From: Tetradesmus obliquus
Lineage: Eukaryota; Chlorophyta; Chlorophyceae; Sphaeropleales; Scenedesmaceae
Direction of reading: 5' to 3'
DNA: 64,000 nt
NCBI GenBank assembly: GCA_030272155.1
Contig: CP126207.1
Coordinates: 806,001 to 870,000 of the forward strand
The notes under the pieces were generated by a model, which saw only the letters and a list, made by a program, of their open reading frames with translations, searched no databases and had not been told where the DNA came from. Of this stretch, positions 43,205-53,977 are shown piece by piece (within the stretch, counting starts at the first letter, position 1; each line of letters starts with the position of its first letter). The position numbers and the translations under genes are program-made.

Positions 43205-43689
43205 TTCCAGATCACGGTTGAAAAGGCTGGGGCGGTTCCGTAGCACTACAGAAAGGCTTGCTGTGGAGTTCGATCGGCGATAGCACGTGCAAGGAATGTT
43301 AATAACGTGAATCGTAAGGTGATGGTGTGGATGTTAAGTTGAGCAGCAGGCGTGGGACACAGGCAGCGCGATTTGCTGCAGACTGTTACTAGGTAGGCCG
43401 GAGCGAGTGCTACCTAAAGCGTGCTTTCAGAGTATGTTGCTGTGTATGTTCGTGCAAGGATACAACGTAGAAACAGTAGCATTGTGCTTTTATGGCTTCA
43501 AGTTGATAACCACCGTGGCTGTTAGAGGGGACCAAAAGAAGGTCACTGGGGTGTTACTTCTAATTAGAAGTGGTTATAACCACTGCAGAGCAGCAAGGGT
43601 TTGGCGGTTGTGGGAAGCTGCGGCGTGCGCGTGCTTAGCGGTGAGCTTCACGTAACCTTTGCTTAGTTTTTTTGTTTTAAATTGGTGCC
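43205..43689. promoter_or_regulatory. Divergent promoter region (secreted repeat protein / SDR)
   Basis: Only 485 bases separate the two opposed start codons (ATG 43204 on minus, ATG 43690 on plus), so promoters are close or shared. T-rich sequence precedes the SDR start (43658-43685). TTCTAATTAGAA at 43558-43569 is a perfect 12-bp palindrome in the middle; its role is unknown. Confidence 0.5.
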
Positions 43690-44428
43690 ATGGCTTCTCC
43701 GCGGCTGTGCCTGATCACTGGGGGCAACACAGGTTCGTTCGAAACACATCACGCTTGCAGGAGCAGCATGCAACGACAGCTACGGCCTTGGACTGACTTG
43801 TAACACATTGTTGTACCGACAGGCATCGGTTTCGAAGTTGCACGGCAGCTGCTGCAGCGAGGGCATGAAGTAATCATTGCCTGCAGGTGGGCAAGCAGCA
43901 GCAGCACACAGCAGCATCACAGCCATGCAACAACCGCTTCTGCGCACAACAAGCAGCGCAACAGATCAGAACATCAGTGAATACACTGCGTTAGCAAGAC
44001 GAGTCTGACTGTAGCTGCCTGCTTGCGTTTCCTGCAAGATCCTAGCAGCAGGTCAGGGCAGCAGCATGCTCAGAACCAAAGCCGCAGCGTAGTGCAGCAG
44101 CACAATTTGCAAATTGTGCTGCTGCTACAGCATGCAAGCAATGCACAGCTCACCCAACACCATTCTAGCACAGCAGCCCAATGTGCACACAGCCGCTGTT
44201 GTAAGACCTGTATGTAAGACCAGGCACCAAGGCAATGCCACTCTGCGCGCAAGCTGCATTGCATTGCCTTCTGCAAACGAGGCAGCCAAACCAGGAGCAT
44301 TGCTTCACATATATTTAAATCAATATCAACAAAGTGACAGCGACAGCCAGCAGTCCCTATAAATTTGTATATGCGTGCAGGGACGACAGCAGAGCCAAGG
44401 CGGCATGCGAGCGCCTACAGGCTGCTGC

Positions 44429-44460
<32 letters not shown>

Positions 44461-45828
44461 TCAGCGCTGTGCGGTGTGACCTGGCGAGCCTGGCGTCAGT
44501 GAGGGAGTGTGCGCAGCAGGTGGCGGCAAAGTGGCCGCGCCTGGACCTGCTGGTGTGCAATGCAGGTGCACGGATGCACATGATATGCAATGCTTGACAA
44601 TGTATGTGCATTCGTTGAGAATCCAGGCTTAGGAGAGATAGCTGTGTTATTAGGTGAGGTTGCATGGCAGCAGCAGGTGGCGGCACGGTGGCCGCGCCTG
44701 GACGTGCTGGTGTGCAATGCAGGTGTGGTGTGCATTTTTTTAACCCTACTTTTAACATATGTGTGAAGTGTGTGCTTCGAAATCAGCATAGTTTTAGGAT
44801 GGTTAGGTGAGGGACAGGTGTGCTGGATTTGGGTTCGTGTGGGATGGCAGCAGCAGGTGGCGGCGAGGTGGCCGCGCCTGGACGTGCTGGTCTGCAATGC
44901 AGGTGCATACATATGTTTTTAAGATGCAGGTTTAGGTCTTTATTGTAATTTCTTCTAAAATTTGAAAGTTTGGATTGGCAGCAGGTGGTGGCAAAGTGGC
45001 CACGCCTGGACGTGCTGGTGTGCAATGCAGGTGCGTGTAACGCTCAAAACCTACATCTGACAGACGTGTTGTATCCTTTGCATCCAAAAGCACAACTGAT
45101 GAAACAACGGAGAGATAGCTGTGTTCTGCTGTGGGTGAGGTAGGGTTGCAGCAGCAGGTGGCGGCAAAGTGGCTTCGCCTGGACGTGCTGGTGTGCAATG
45201 CAGGTTTGTACTGATATGTTGAAGATGCAGGCTTTGGGGGTGATGTGGCTGTGTGGTATTCGCTTGAAAGTTTGCAGTTGCAGCAGGTGGCGGCAAGGTG
45301 GCCGCGGCTGGACGTGCTGGCGTGCAATGCAGGTGCGCAGGCCTTTTGTGGAACTATGTAGGTCATAAAACATGTAGCTCCCTGTTGAAAGCCCTACAAA
45401 ATGGTGTGATGGAGGCGTTGCGTAGTTATACGTATTATGCAGACAATACACCTAAATCAACTGCCTGTTGCGGCTTCTGCTGCTGCTGCTGCGGCGGCGG
45501 CTGCTGCTGCTGCTGCTGCTGCGGCTGTTATGCAGCCATCATCACTGCACAGCCCACCCTCACTGGCGACGGCTTTGATACCATGTACCAGGTGGGTGCT
45601 GCGGCTGGTCAAACATCAGTCAACCGCCAGTCAAACATTGGTCAAACATCAGTCAACCACCATTCACGTCTTGGTCAAACTTCAGTCAACCAGCCGCTTG
45701 CCTTGAAACTAGTCATGCCTTTTTCAACCACCTCTCACAATGCTGAATCTGCAGGGGTTCATGCCCTCCAGCTGTCCCAATGGCTGCTCAACTTCTGCTG
45801 CTGCTGCTCCTGCTGCTGCCGCTGCTGC

Positions 45829-45863
<35 letters not shown>

Positions 45864-46042
45864 CTGCTGCTGCAGGTGAACCACCTGGGGCACTTCCTGC
45901 TGTCCCACCTGCTGCTGCCGCAGCTGCTCAATTCGGACGCTGCTCGGCTGGTGGTGGTGGGGTGAGTCGTTATATATCTTGAATTTTAAGAGTGAATGCG
46001 GTGCCTTCTGCAATAATCATAATCCCAAAAATTCCCTGCAAG

Positions 46043-46077
<35 letters not shown>

Positions 46078-46858
46078 GGCTGGTGGCGGTGGGTGAGTGA
46101 GACAGCATTTTCAATCTGGCCCATCAACACCTCACTTGCGCTGTCGCTTCTGCTGCTGCTGTTATGCTTTGGAGTGCCTGCTGGTTCAGATGCGGCTCCC
46201 ACATGATTATGCATTTTGTTTGATATCAACACTTTCAGAATGCAAAAGCATTTGCGTTGACGCTGCATGCTGTTTGAGTATTGAAAGCTGCTGCACAGCT
46301 CAAAGATGTTTGAGTGCATGCCGACCTTGCGCCTACTTGTGCCTGTGATTTTACTTGTGGTCATGTCGTAAAGGGAGAGTTTTCATTTTACAACATGTAG
46401 CGAGCTTTGCTTGAAGGTGCGCAGCTTTGCTTTTTTCATGCTAGACTGTCCATCTTTACAACATGTAAGCAGGCTGAAGCTGGCTCTGGCGCCCAAAGGT
46501 TGTGTTCATATTCACCACCAGGTCGCAGCTGTACAGCACTGTTCTGCTGGAGCTGGCAGACCCTCATGGGCACTCATATGTTAAATTTGAACATGTTTCT
46601 CAACTACCGTGCAGTCCTTTTGTTGTTGCCGCAACAGGTCACAGCAGTACAGCACAGTGCCGCTGCAGCTGGCAGACCCTCATGGGCACTTCAAATCCAA
46701 ATTAAATTAGACTGTTGTGTGATTTCAAAGTTCAGTTCAAGCAACCTGTCCGCCAACTATTTTGTACTATTCCTGTTCTTGCTGCAACAGGTCGCAGCAG
46801 TACAGCACTGTTCCACTGGAGCTGGCAGACCCCCTCTTCTTCCACAAGCTAGCCGCAC

Positions 46859-46889
<31 letters not shown>

Positions 46890-47201
46890 CACGGCAGCAG
46901 CAGCAGCAGCAAGCGCAACAGCAATGCAGCGCTACAGCCTCACAAAGGTATATGAGGAGCACTGTTGTACATCGATGTGTGTAGAACCTCCTTTTGCTTT
47001 GTGTTGGGTTAAATAGGCATCAAGCCGATCTCTATGCATGCTGCGTTATGCATAACTGTATGCAGCAGATCAGCAACCACCAGACAAACGGATGCCGGTA
47101 CTACAGCTGTATCTGCTGCTGTCGCCGCGGTGCTGCGGCTGTCGCCGCGGTGCTGCGGCTGCCGCCGCTGCTGCTGCTGCCGCCGCTGCTGCTGCTGCCG
47201 C

Positions 47202-47238
<37 letters not shown>

Positions 47239-48044
47239 TGCAGCTCTACAACCTGTGGTTCACCAAGCACATGGCTGCTGCTGTGCTTCTGCCCGCATTG
47301 TTGCATTGTTGCACTGCTGTTGCTGCTGCTGCTGCTGCTGCCTGCAGCTCTACAACCTGTGGTTCACCAAGCACATGGCAGCTGCTGTGCTGCCCCAGCT
47401 GGAGCACAGCAATGACAACGGCAGCAGCAGCAGCAGGCGGCTGGTTGTGAACGCCGTAACGCCTGGCTTTGTACCCACCACAGGTAAGCAGCAAACACGA
47501 ACATGAAAGCAGCAGCAGCAGCGACAGCAGCAGCAGCAGCAAGCGCCTGGTTGTGAATGCAGTGACTCCTGGCTTTGTACCCACCACAGGTGAGCGGCAA
47601 ACACGAACATGAAAGCAGCAGCAGCAGCAGCAGCAGGTGGCTGGTGGTGAGTGCAGTCACGCCTGGCTTTGTACCCACCACAGGTGAGCAGCAAACCGGA
47701 ACACATTTCAATAGCAGCAGCAGCAGTTGGCTGATGGTAAATGCAGTCACGGCCGGCTTTGTACCTACCACAGTTAAGCAGCAACGCTGCCTCCGCCGTA
47801 ACGCCTGGCTTTGTACCCACCACAGGTGAGCTACGACCACGAACAACCAGAAACAGCAGCAGCAGCAGCAATCGCCTGGTTGTAAACGCCGTAACGCCTG
47901 GCTTTGTACCCACCACAGCTGAGCAGCAGCAGCAGCAGCAGCTACAGCTACAGCAGGAGCAGCAGCAGCAGGTGGCTGGTGGTGAGTGCAGTCACACCCG
48001 GCTTTGTACCCACCACAGGTGAGCAGCAAACACGAACAACCAAA

Positions 48045-48082
<38 letters not shown>

Positions 48083-49522
48083 CGACAGCAGCAGCGACAG
48101 CAGCAGCAGCAAGCGCCTGGTTGTAAATGCCATAACGCCTGGCTTCGTACCCACCACAGGTGAGCAGCAAGCTCGAGCATGAAAGCAGCAGCAGCAGCAA
48201 AGCAATGGCAGCAGCAGCAGCAGCAGCAGGTGGCGGCTGATGGAAAATGCAGTTGCACCTGGCTTTGTGCCCACCACAGGTGAGCAGCATGCTATGTAAG
48301 CCATTTCAGCAGCAGCAGACGGCTGGAGGTAAAAGCGGTTACGCCTGGCTGTGTACCCACCACAGGTGAGCAGTAAACCTAGTCAGGCTATGACATCTGC
48401 ATTGCTACTCTGTGTCACAGGTATGCTGTGCCCAGCGGAACAACAGTGAATTGCTGCTGTAGCGTGTCACGCGCTACCAGTGCTGTAGTTACAATGCCTG
48501 CAATGCCCCCTGACATCTTGCTGCTGCTGCTGCTGCTGCTGCCGCCGCCGCCGCAGAGCTGAGCCGCTATGCTGGACCGCTAGGGAGGTTTGCCATGAAG
48601 CGCATCATCTCATGGGCCCCCTTTGCCGTCACGGTGCAGGTGAGACATCAGCTGTGTTTTGTAAAGATGGACAGCCTAGCATAAAAAAAAGCAAAGCTGC
48701 GCACCCCGCCCAGCACATGGCATGTGTGTTGTACGAGCAGCAGGTGGCTCATCACCGCTTCTGGGGGTGGAACAAGAGGTTTGTGGTGAAGCACGTCACA
48801 TCATGGGCACCCTTCGCCATGAAGCACATCATCTCATGGGCCCCCTTTGCCGTCACGGTGCAGGTGAGGGTGTGAGACGCCATGCTTCCGAGGCATGGAC
48901 TAAAGGGTTTGCTGTGCAGCACATTAATTCATGGAGCATTTTTTGAGGCACGAATTGTGAGGTTTGCGATGAAGCACATCATTTCCTGGGCGCCCTTTGC
49001 CGTCACGGTGCAGGTGAGCCAGCAATACACCAGCCGTGGTGTGTTGACTGTGTGATTGGACACGTCAGGGCAGGCCTGCGGGTGGCTCTGAGTCAACGCC
49101 TTCTGCTGTTGCTGTTGCTGTTCCCCTGCAGGAAGCTGTGCGCTGCTGTAATTTGTGCTGCACATGCTCTGAAGTGCCGCGCCAGAATCACCGGCTGCTG
49201 TCTTGGTTCTGCTGCTGTATCTGTGCCTGCAGGAGGCCGCAAACCGCGTGGCTGCTGTTTGTGATGGCGCAGCAGAGGGCAAGACGCTTGCCAGTGGCTA
49301 AGAATTTGTTGTTACTGCTGTTGGTTTTGCTCACAGGAGTCAGCAAGCCGTGTGGCAGCAGTGTGCGATGGCGCAGCGGAAGGTGAAAGCTGTGGCCAAC
49401 TGTACAGCAGGCGGGCAGTGGCGGACACTTCAGTCGGGCCTGCGGGTGATGCTGAGGCAGCAGCAGCGCTGTGGCAGCAGAGCTGCATGGATGTTGGGAT
49501 CCAGCAGTACCTGCCGCAGTAG
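43690..49522 (+). CDS. Short-chain dehydrogenase/reductase, retinol-dehydrogenase/WWOX-like (9 exons)
   Basis: Exons: 43690-43732, 43823-43886, 44381-44565, 45536-45591, 45876-45961, 46791-46947, 47348-47483, 48557-48639, 49337-49522; 996 nt, 331 aa, all phases close. The start is in a strong Kozak context (GCCATGG). Rossmann features are complete: TGGNTGIG (residues 10-17, cofactor binding), a basic ACR end of beta-2, [16 protein letters not shown] (94-98), [23 protein letters not shown], catalytic YSLTK (Tyr193, Lys197) and [10 protein letters not shown]. This is the layout of classical SDRs near the retinol dehydrogenase, WWOX and POR-like group; NADP(H) preference and substrate cannot be told. 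Ser/Ala/Gln runs near residues 50 and 175 come from (CAG)n. No transit peptide or membrane segment seen. Confidence 0.9.
44668..45334 (+). repeat. Five copies of SDR exon 3 donor edge
   Basis: The exon 3 end ([18 protein letters not shown] plus GTG donor) recurs near 44676, 44850, 44980, 45155 and 45283, spaced 130-175 bp. The catalytic-fold motif CNAG is kept in all; most keep GCAG|GTGYR, and the copy near 45206 reads GCAG|GTTTGT. Confidence 0.93.
46515..46695 (+). repeat. Two copies of SDR exon 6 acceptor edge
   Basis: CAG|GTCGCAGCTGTACAGCACTG and AACAG|GTCACAGCAGTACAGC copy the exon 6 start ([14 protein letters not shown]), then GGGCACTTCA, before the true exon at 46791. Confidence 0.9.
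47225..47300 (+). repeat. Copy of SDR exon 7 acceptor edge
   Basis: CCTGCAG|CTCTACAACCTGTGG ([14 protein letters not shown]) is present just over 100 bases before the true exon at 47348, each after a long CTG run. Confidence 0.9.
47545..48370 (+). repeat. Nine copies of SDR exon 7 donor edge
   Basis: The exon 7 end ([16 protein letters not shown] plus donor) recurs nine times at 85-120 bp spacing, separated by CAG runs. Most donors read CACAG|GTGAGC. Two are broken (CACAGTTAAGC near 47770 and CACAGCTGAGC near 47918). Coding changes are mostly conservative. Confidence 0.95.
48770..49018 (+). repeat. Copies of SDR exon 8 donor edge
   Basis: The exon 8 end ([22 protein letters not shown]) recurs at 48779-48864 (itself containing two partial copies) and 48958-49014, donors intact. 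Confidence 0.92.
49120..49285 (+). repeat. Copies of SDR exon 9 acceptor edge
   Basis: CTGCAG|GAGGCCGCAAACCGCGTGG to GATGGCGCAGCAGAGGG (near 49231-49280) copies the exon 9 start ([16 protein letters not shown]). A weaker one begins at about 49132. Confidence 0.82.
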
Positions 49523-49612
49523 TGAAGCTATGGTTTGTTGTGGTTTTGGTTGGGTCCCAATTTGGGTGCCTGCTCCTTTGTTTGGTGGGTGCTGATCGCC
49601 ACGTTGCTATGC

Positions 49613-49617
49613 TGTAA
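49613..49617 (+). terminator. TGTAA poly(A) signal of the SDR gene, candidate
   Basis: TGTAA 91 bases after TAG 49522, at the spacing expected for an algal 3' UTR. Confidence 0.4.
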
Positions 49618-49644
49618 CCATGAAATGCATCTTGCATGGGGCTA

Positions 49645-49748
49645 TGGTGGACACGTCAGGGGTGCCTGCTGGTGATGCTGAGGCGGTGGCAGCGCTGTGG
49701 CAGCAGAGCTGCAAAGATGCCGGCATCCAGCAGTACCTGCAGCAGTAG
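49645..49748 (+). repeat. Copy of the SDR C-terminal segment beyond the stop
   Basis: The final coding stretch ([20 protein letters not shown]...GIQQYLQQ, TAG) is duplicated about 220 bases after the true stop. It was first considered as the real last exon, but 49337-49522 reads through without splicing and is preferred. Confidence 0.85.
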
Positions 49749-50390
49749 CTGTTTGGCTTGTTGTGGTTTCGGTTGCCTACAGGCCGTGCTGATGTTGCAT
49801 TGTGCTTCACTGCATTGTTTTGCACTGCAACTCATAGTAGTGCTTGCACTGCCGTAGAAAATAGCGGCTTGCAGGGCTGGGCTGGTGCACGTGCCTACCA
49901 GTAGGGTCAGGGAAGCTTTTAAGGGTCAGGTTTCAGGCCTAGGCGTGTATATGATCATGATGTATGAAGTGTACAATATGGCTGATATGCATCTATGGTG
50001 GCCCCTGTGGCACTGTTGTTGACCAGTGTGAAAAGTACGCGATCATGCAGGATGCATATGAAGCCTGATCACGTTACGTTGCCTTGCTTTACTCAATCAA
50101 GGAGGGGGAACCCCTGGGGGACAACACACCTGCCCGGCTAGGCTAGGCTGCTGGGGCTACTCGGCTGCAATAGTGACGTTGCATTGCATTGCATGAATGC
50201 AATCAATCAATACTGAAAGGTGTCACGCATTCACCTGGATGCAGTGAAGGAATGTTACAACCAACAAAGACAGTCACAGTTCAAAGCCCGCTCAAAGCCC
50301 GCTCAAAGCCCGCTCAAGAACTCTGGCCCACATGTGCATCGGTATCACGAGAATGGCTGTTACATCACGACAAACGACAGGATATCACGG
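49749..50390. other. Convergent intergenic region, no gene seen
   Basis: Lies between the SDR and the minus-strand fusion gene. Low in repeats apart from a triple AAAGCCCGCTC near 50283-50312. No ORF of interest. Confidence 0.45.
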
Positions 50391-50394
50391 CAAT

Positions 50395-50634
50395 CATCCG
50401 ACGCTGCGTCCATCACTGCCGCACAGGCGTGCCTGTGCCGGCAGGCTTGCACCCAACACTGCTGCCTGCAGGCAGTTGTTGTCGTCATTAGCAAGTTGCT
50501 GCTGCTGCTGGTTTGACAGCTGTCAAACCAGCAGCACCAGCAACTTGCTACGTTGAACGTGATATCACAAAAATGACAAGGTCACAACTCCCTGGCACTG
50601 CGTCAATCACTGCCTCACAGGCCTGCCTGTCAAG

Positions 50635-50666
<32 letters not shown>

Positions 50667-51019
50667 GCCGCCTGTTGGCCCAGCCGTCACCGGCACAACA
50701 GCATAACCGCCGCCCCAACCACCACAACACATGCCAATTGACAATGATTGTGAAGACAACAACAGAAATTGCTTCTAGATCACAGGCTAAACATTGATCA
50801 CCGCCGCACAGGTGCGCCTGCGCCAGCTGGCTTGCACCCAGCACTGCCGCCAGTCAAGCCAGCAGCAGCAGCGACTTGCTACGTTGAACGTGATATTGCA
50901 AAAATGACGAGGTCACAACTCCCTGGCACTGCGCCAATCAATGCGTCAATCACTGCCTCACAGGCCTGCCTGTGCCAGCTGCCCTGTGTGCGGCTCTGCT
51001 GCCAGTCAAGCCAGCAGCT

Positions 51020-51071
<52 letters not shown>

Positions 51072-51233
51072 TGCCGCCTGTTGGCCCAGCCGTAACCGGC
51101 ACTACAGCATAAACGCCTCCCCAGCCCCCTCCCCAGCCGCCACAACACATGCCAATTGACAATGATTGTCCACAGCGAAAAACTTGTGAAGACAACAACA
51201 GAAATTGCTTCTAGATCACAGGCTAGACGTTAA
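50395..51233 (-). repeat. Copies of the ENTH-ARF GAP terminal segment, beyond its stop
   Basis: On minus, the last codons and stop context ([10 protein letters not shown] then TGA region) recur near 50800-50870 and 50405-50460, and the [18 protein letters not shown] part near 51075-51130 and 50670-50725. They lie in the 3' flank of the fusion gene in register with each other, at about 400-bp spacing. Confidence 0.82.
50489..50550. repeat. 62-bp near-perfect palindrome
   Basis: Two 31-base arms (50489-50519 and 50520-50550) with one mismatch and no spacer, centred on GACAGCTGTC. It lies about 690 bases past the stop of the minus-strand fusion gene and could form a hairpin in RNA of either strand or a cruciform in DNA. 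Confidence 0.9.
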
Positions 51234-51441
51234 TCACCGCCGCACAGGGGCACCTGCGCCAGCAGGCTTGTACCCAGCATTGCTGCCCGTCAAGCCAGCA
51301 GCAGCAGCAGCAGCAGCAGCGCCGCCTGTTCGCCCCGCTGCAACTGGCACTACAGCATAACCGCCTCCCCACCCGCCTCCCCAGCCGCCACCAAACCCTA
51401 CCGGCGCATAGTAAACCCTAGCTGGGGCGCCGCCAGTAAAC

Positions 51442-51475
<34 letters not shown>

Positions 51476-51762
51476 AACCGCCTGTTGCTCCAGCAGCTGT
51501 GGCAAAAGGTGGCCTGCCGGTCCGCCCTGCTGCTGCTGCTGCTGCTGCTCCTGTTAGCTGCTGCTGGTACGGCCTGTACCCTCCGGTGAACCCTGCTGCT
51601 GCTGCTGCTGCTGCTCCTGTGAGCTGCTGCTGGTAAGACCTGTACCCTCCGGTAAACCCTGCTGCTGCTGCTGCTGCTGCTGCTGTGTGGGGGTTGTAGC
51701 TGGGAGCAGTAGCTGTAGCAAAGCCAGGGGTGACTGGTATCAGCGGTACTGTGCTTGCAGGC

Positions 51763-51795
<33 letters not shown>

Positions 51796-51920
51796 TTAGC
51801 AACAGCAGCTGCTGATTGGCCATTGCTGCTGCTGTTGTTTAGAGGGCCAGGACCACCATTGCTGCTGCCTGGTGCTGTAGCAGCACCAGCAGTAGCAGCG
51901 GATGCAGGACTACCCTGTCT

Positions 51921-51960
<40 letters not shown>

Positions 51961-52014
51961 GTCAGTGCTGCTACTCCAGCCTGTCCTGAAGCACCGTTGG
52001 CCGTCACCGCAGCT

Positions 52015-52049
<35 letters not shown>

Positions 52050-52229
52050 ATCCTCTTCATCATCTTCCTCATCACTGCTGAAAGTGTACTCATAGGTGCT
52101 GATCACGCCACCCCCTGCCCCGAACAAATGCACCCCTATGTGACTGTGGCCGTGGCTGTGCCTGCTACCAAGATGATGGCTAATGGATTGCAGGAGAGAT
52201 CTGGCAGGAGGAGCAGCAGCAGCAGGAGG

Positions 52230-52262
<33 letters not shown>

Positions 52263-52435
52263 TGGGGCTTGCTGCTGCTGCTTCTGCTGGATGCTACTGC
52301 TGGCAAACGGGTTGGATGCAGACAGCTGTTGCTGCTGCTGCTGCTGCTGTGGTGCGTCCCCGTTCACAAACGGATCAAACACATACTGCTGCTGCTGCTG
52401 CTGCTTGACCTGGCACCCTGTAACACCACCACCAC

Positions 52436-52478
<43 letters not shown>

Positions 52479-53505
52479 GTGATGTCGCTGCCGCTGGTGC
52501 CGTGCTGCATCTGCTGCTGCTTGGGCTGCAGCATCAGCACCAGTTGCGATGCGCTGCTCTATCCAATCTATGACTGACATTGCAGGCCCTGGCACATCCA
52601 TTGGGGCGTCCATGACGTCAAAAATGACACTGTTAGTAACAATGTTACTTCTGCTGCCACCCGACTCATCGAGCTGGAGGAGGTCTGCCACAGGAGCAGC
52701 AGCAGCAGCAGCAGGCGCTGCTATTGTTGCTGCTGCTGATGGGGTCGTGCTAGGAAAGGCAGCATCTTCAAAGCCTGCTGCTGCTGCAGGCTTTGACTCC
52801 TGCTGCGTCAGCTGTGCCTGCTGCTGCTGCTGTGGCGGCTGTGGCGGTGCTACTGCTGTTGCTGCCACAGGCGCTGCTAATTGCTGCTGCTGCTGCTGGA
52901 TTGAGGGAGGCCATGTGGTGCCTGGCTTGACCCACCTACAGGCGGCAGCAGCAGCACCGGCAGCAGCAGTAGCAGCATCAGCAGCAGATCAATCAGCAAT
53001 TTAGTACACACACGACCTTGCAGCACCAGCCAGCAATGCACACCAAGCAACGTTGATGACGCCCAACGTACAAACACTCCGCCCTTGAGTTATCATTCAC
53101 ACTGTTTGCAAGCACAGCGCCATGCTGTGGAAGTGCATCGAGATGCGCAGATCACAAACAACTTATCAAACAAGAGAAGTAACATTGGTTTTGTGATTTT
53201 AGAAGCGAGCTCACCCCTGGTCGATGTATTTCTGCCGGATGAAGGCAGCCATGTCAGGCGAGTCCCTGGCAGGCCTCCTGTGGGGCCCAGGGCTCAGCCC
53301 GCCACCAGCACCAGGGTTTAAGCCGGCGCCGGCGCCAGGGTTTAGGCCGCCGCTGCTGCTGCTGGTGGGGTTTTGGTCTGCTGGTGGCAGCAGTGCCTCA
53401 AAGTGAGCATTGGCTGCTGCATTGCCTGTACTTGCCATGAACACGACTTGCTCAGGTAGCCAGGTGTCGAGGGTACAGGAGCGCACCTGACATTTATAAC
53501 AATGT

Positions 53506-53547
<42 letters not shown>

Positions 53548-53663
53548 CCAGCAGCAGCAGCACCAGCAGCACCAGCAGGGAAAACAATCAGCAGTGCCAT
53601 AAAGACTTGCTCTGGTAGCCAGGTGTCCAGCGTGCAGGAGCGCACCTAAAAGTAACAACACGT

Positions 53664-53723
<60 letters not shown>

Positions 53724-53945
53724 CCGGCAGGGACAGCTTAGCAGTGCCATAACACGACTTGCTCAGGTAGCCAGGTGTCCAGTGTGCAGGAGCACACCTG
53801 ACACTGGAAAAAGTTTGGCAGCAGCAGCAGCAGGGGGGGGGGGGGGGGGGGGGGGGCAAGTTAGCAGTGCCATGAACACGACTTGCTCAGGTAGCCAGGT
53901 GTCGAGGGTACAGGAGCGCACCTGACAGTCACAATACAGTTATGA

Positions 53946-53977
<32 letters not shown>

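Noticed and set aside
47364..48290. 308-codon minus frame rich in Ala/Leu/Cys
   Set aside because: Antisense of CAG-repeat spacers and of SDR exon copies; composition is only the repeat read backward.
49645..49748. Last exon of the SDR gene
   Set aside because: 49337-49522 reads through from the exon start to a stop with the same C-terminal sequence; this segment is a downstream copy without a proper acceptor.
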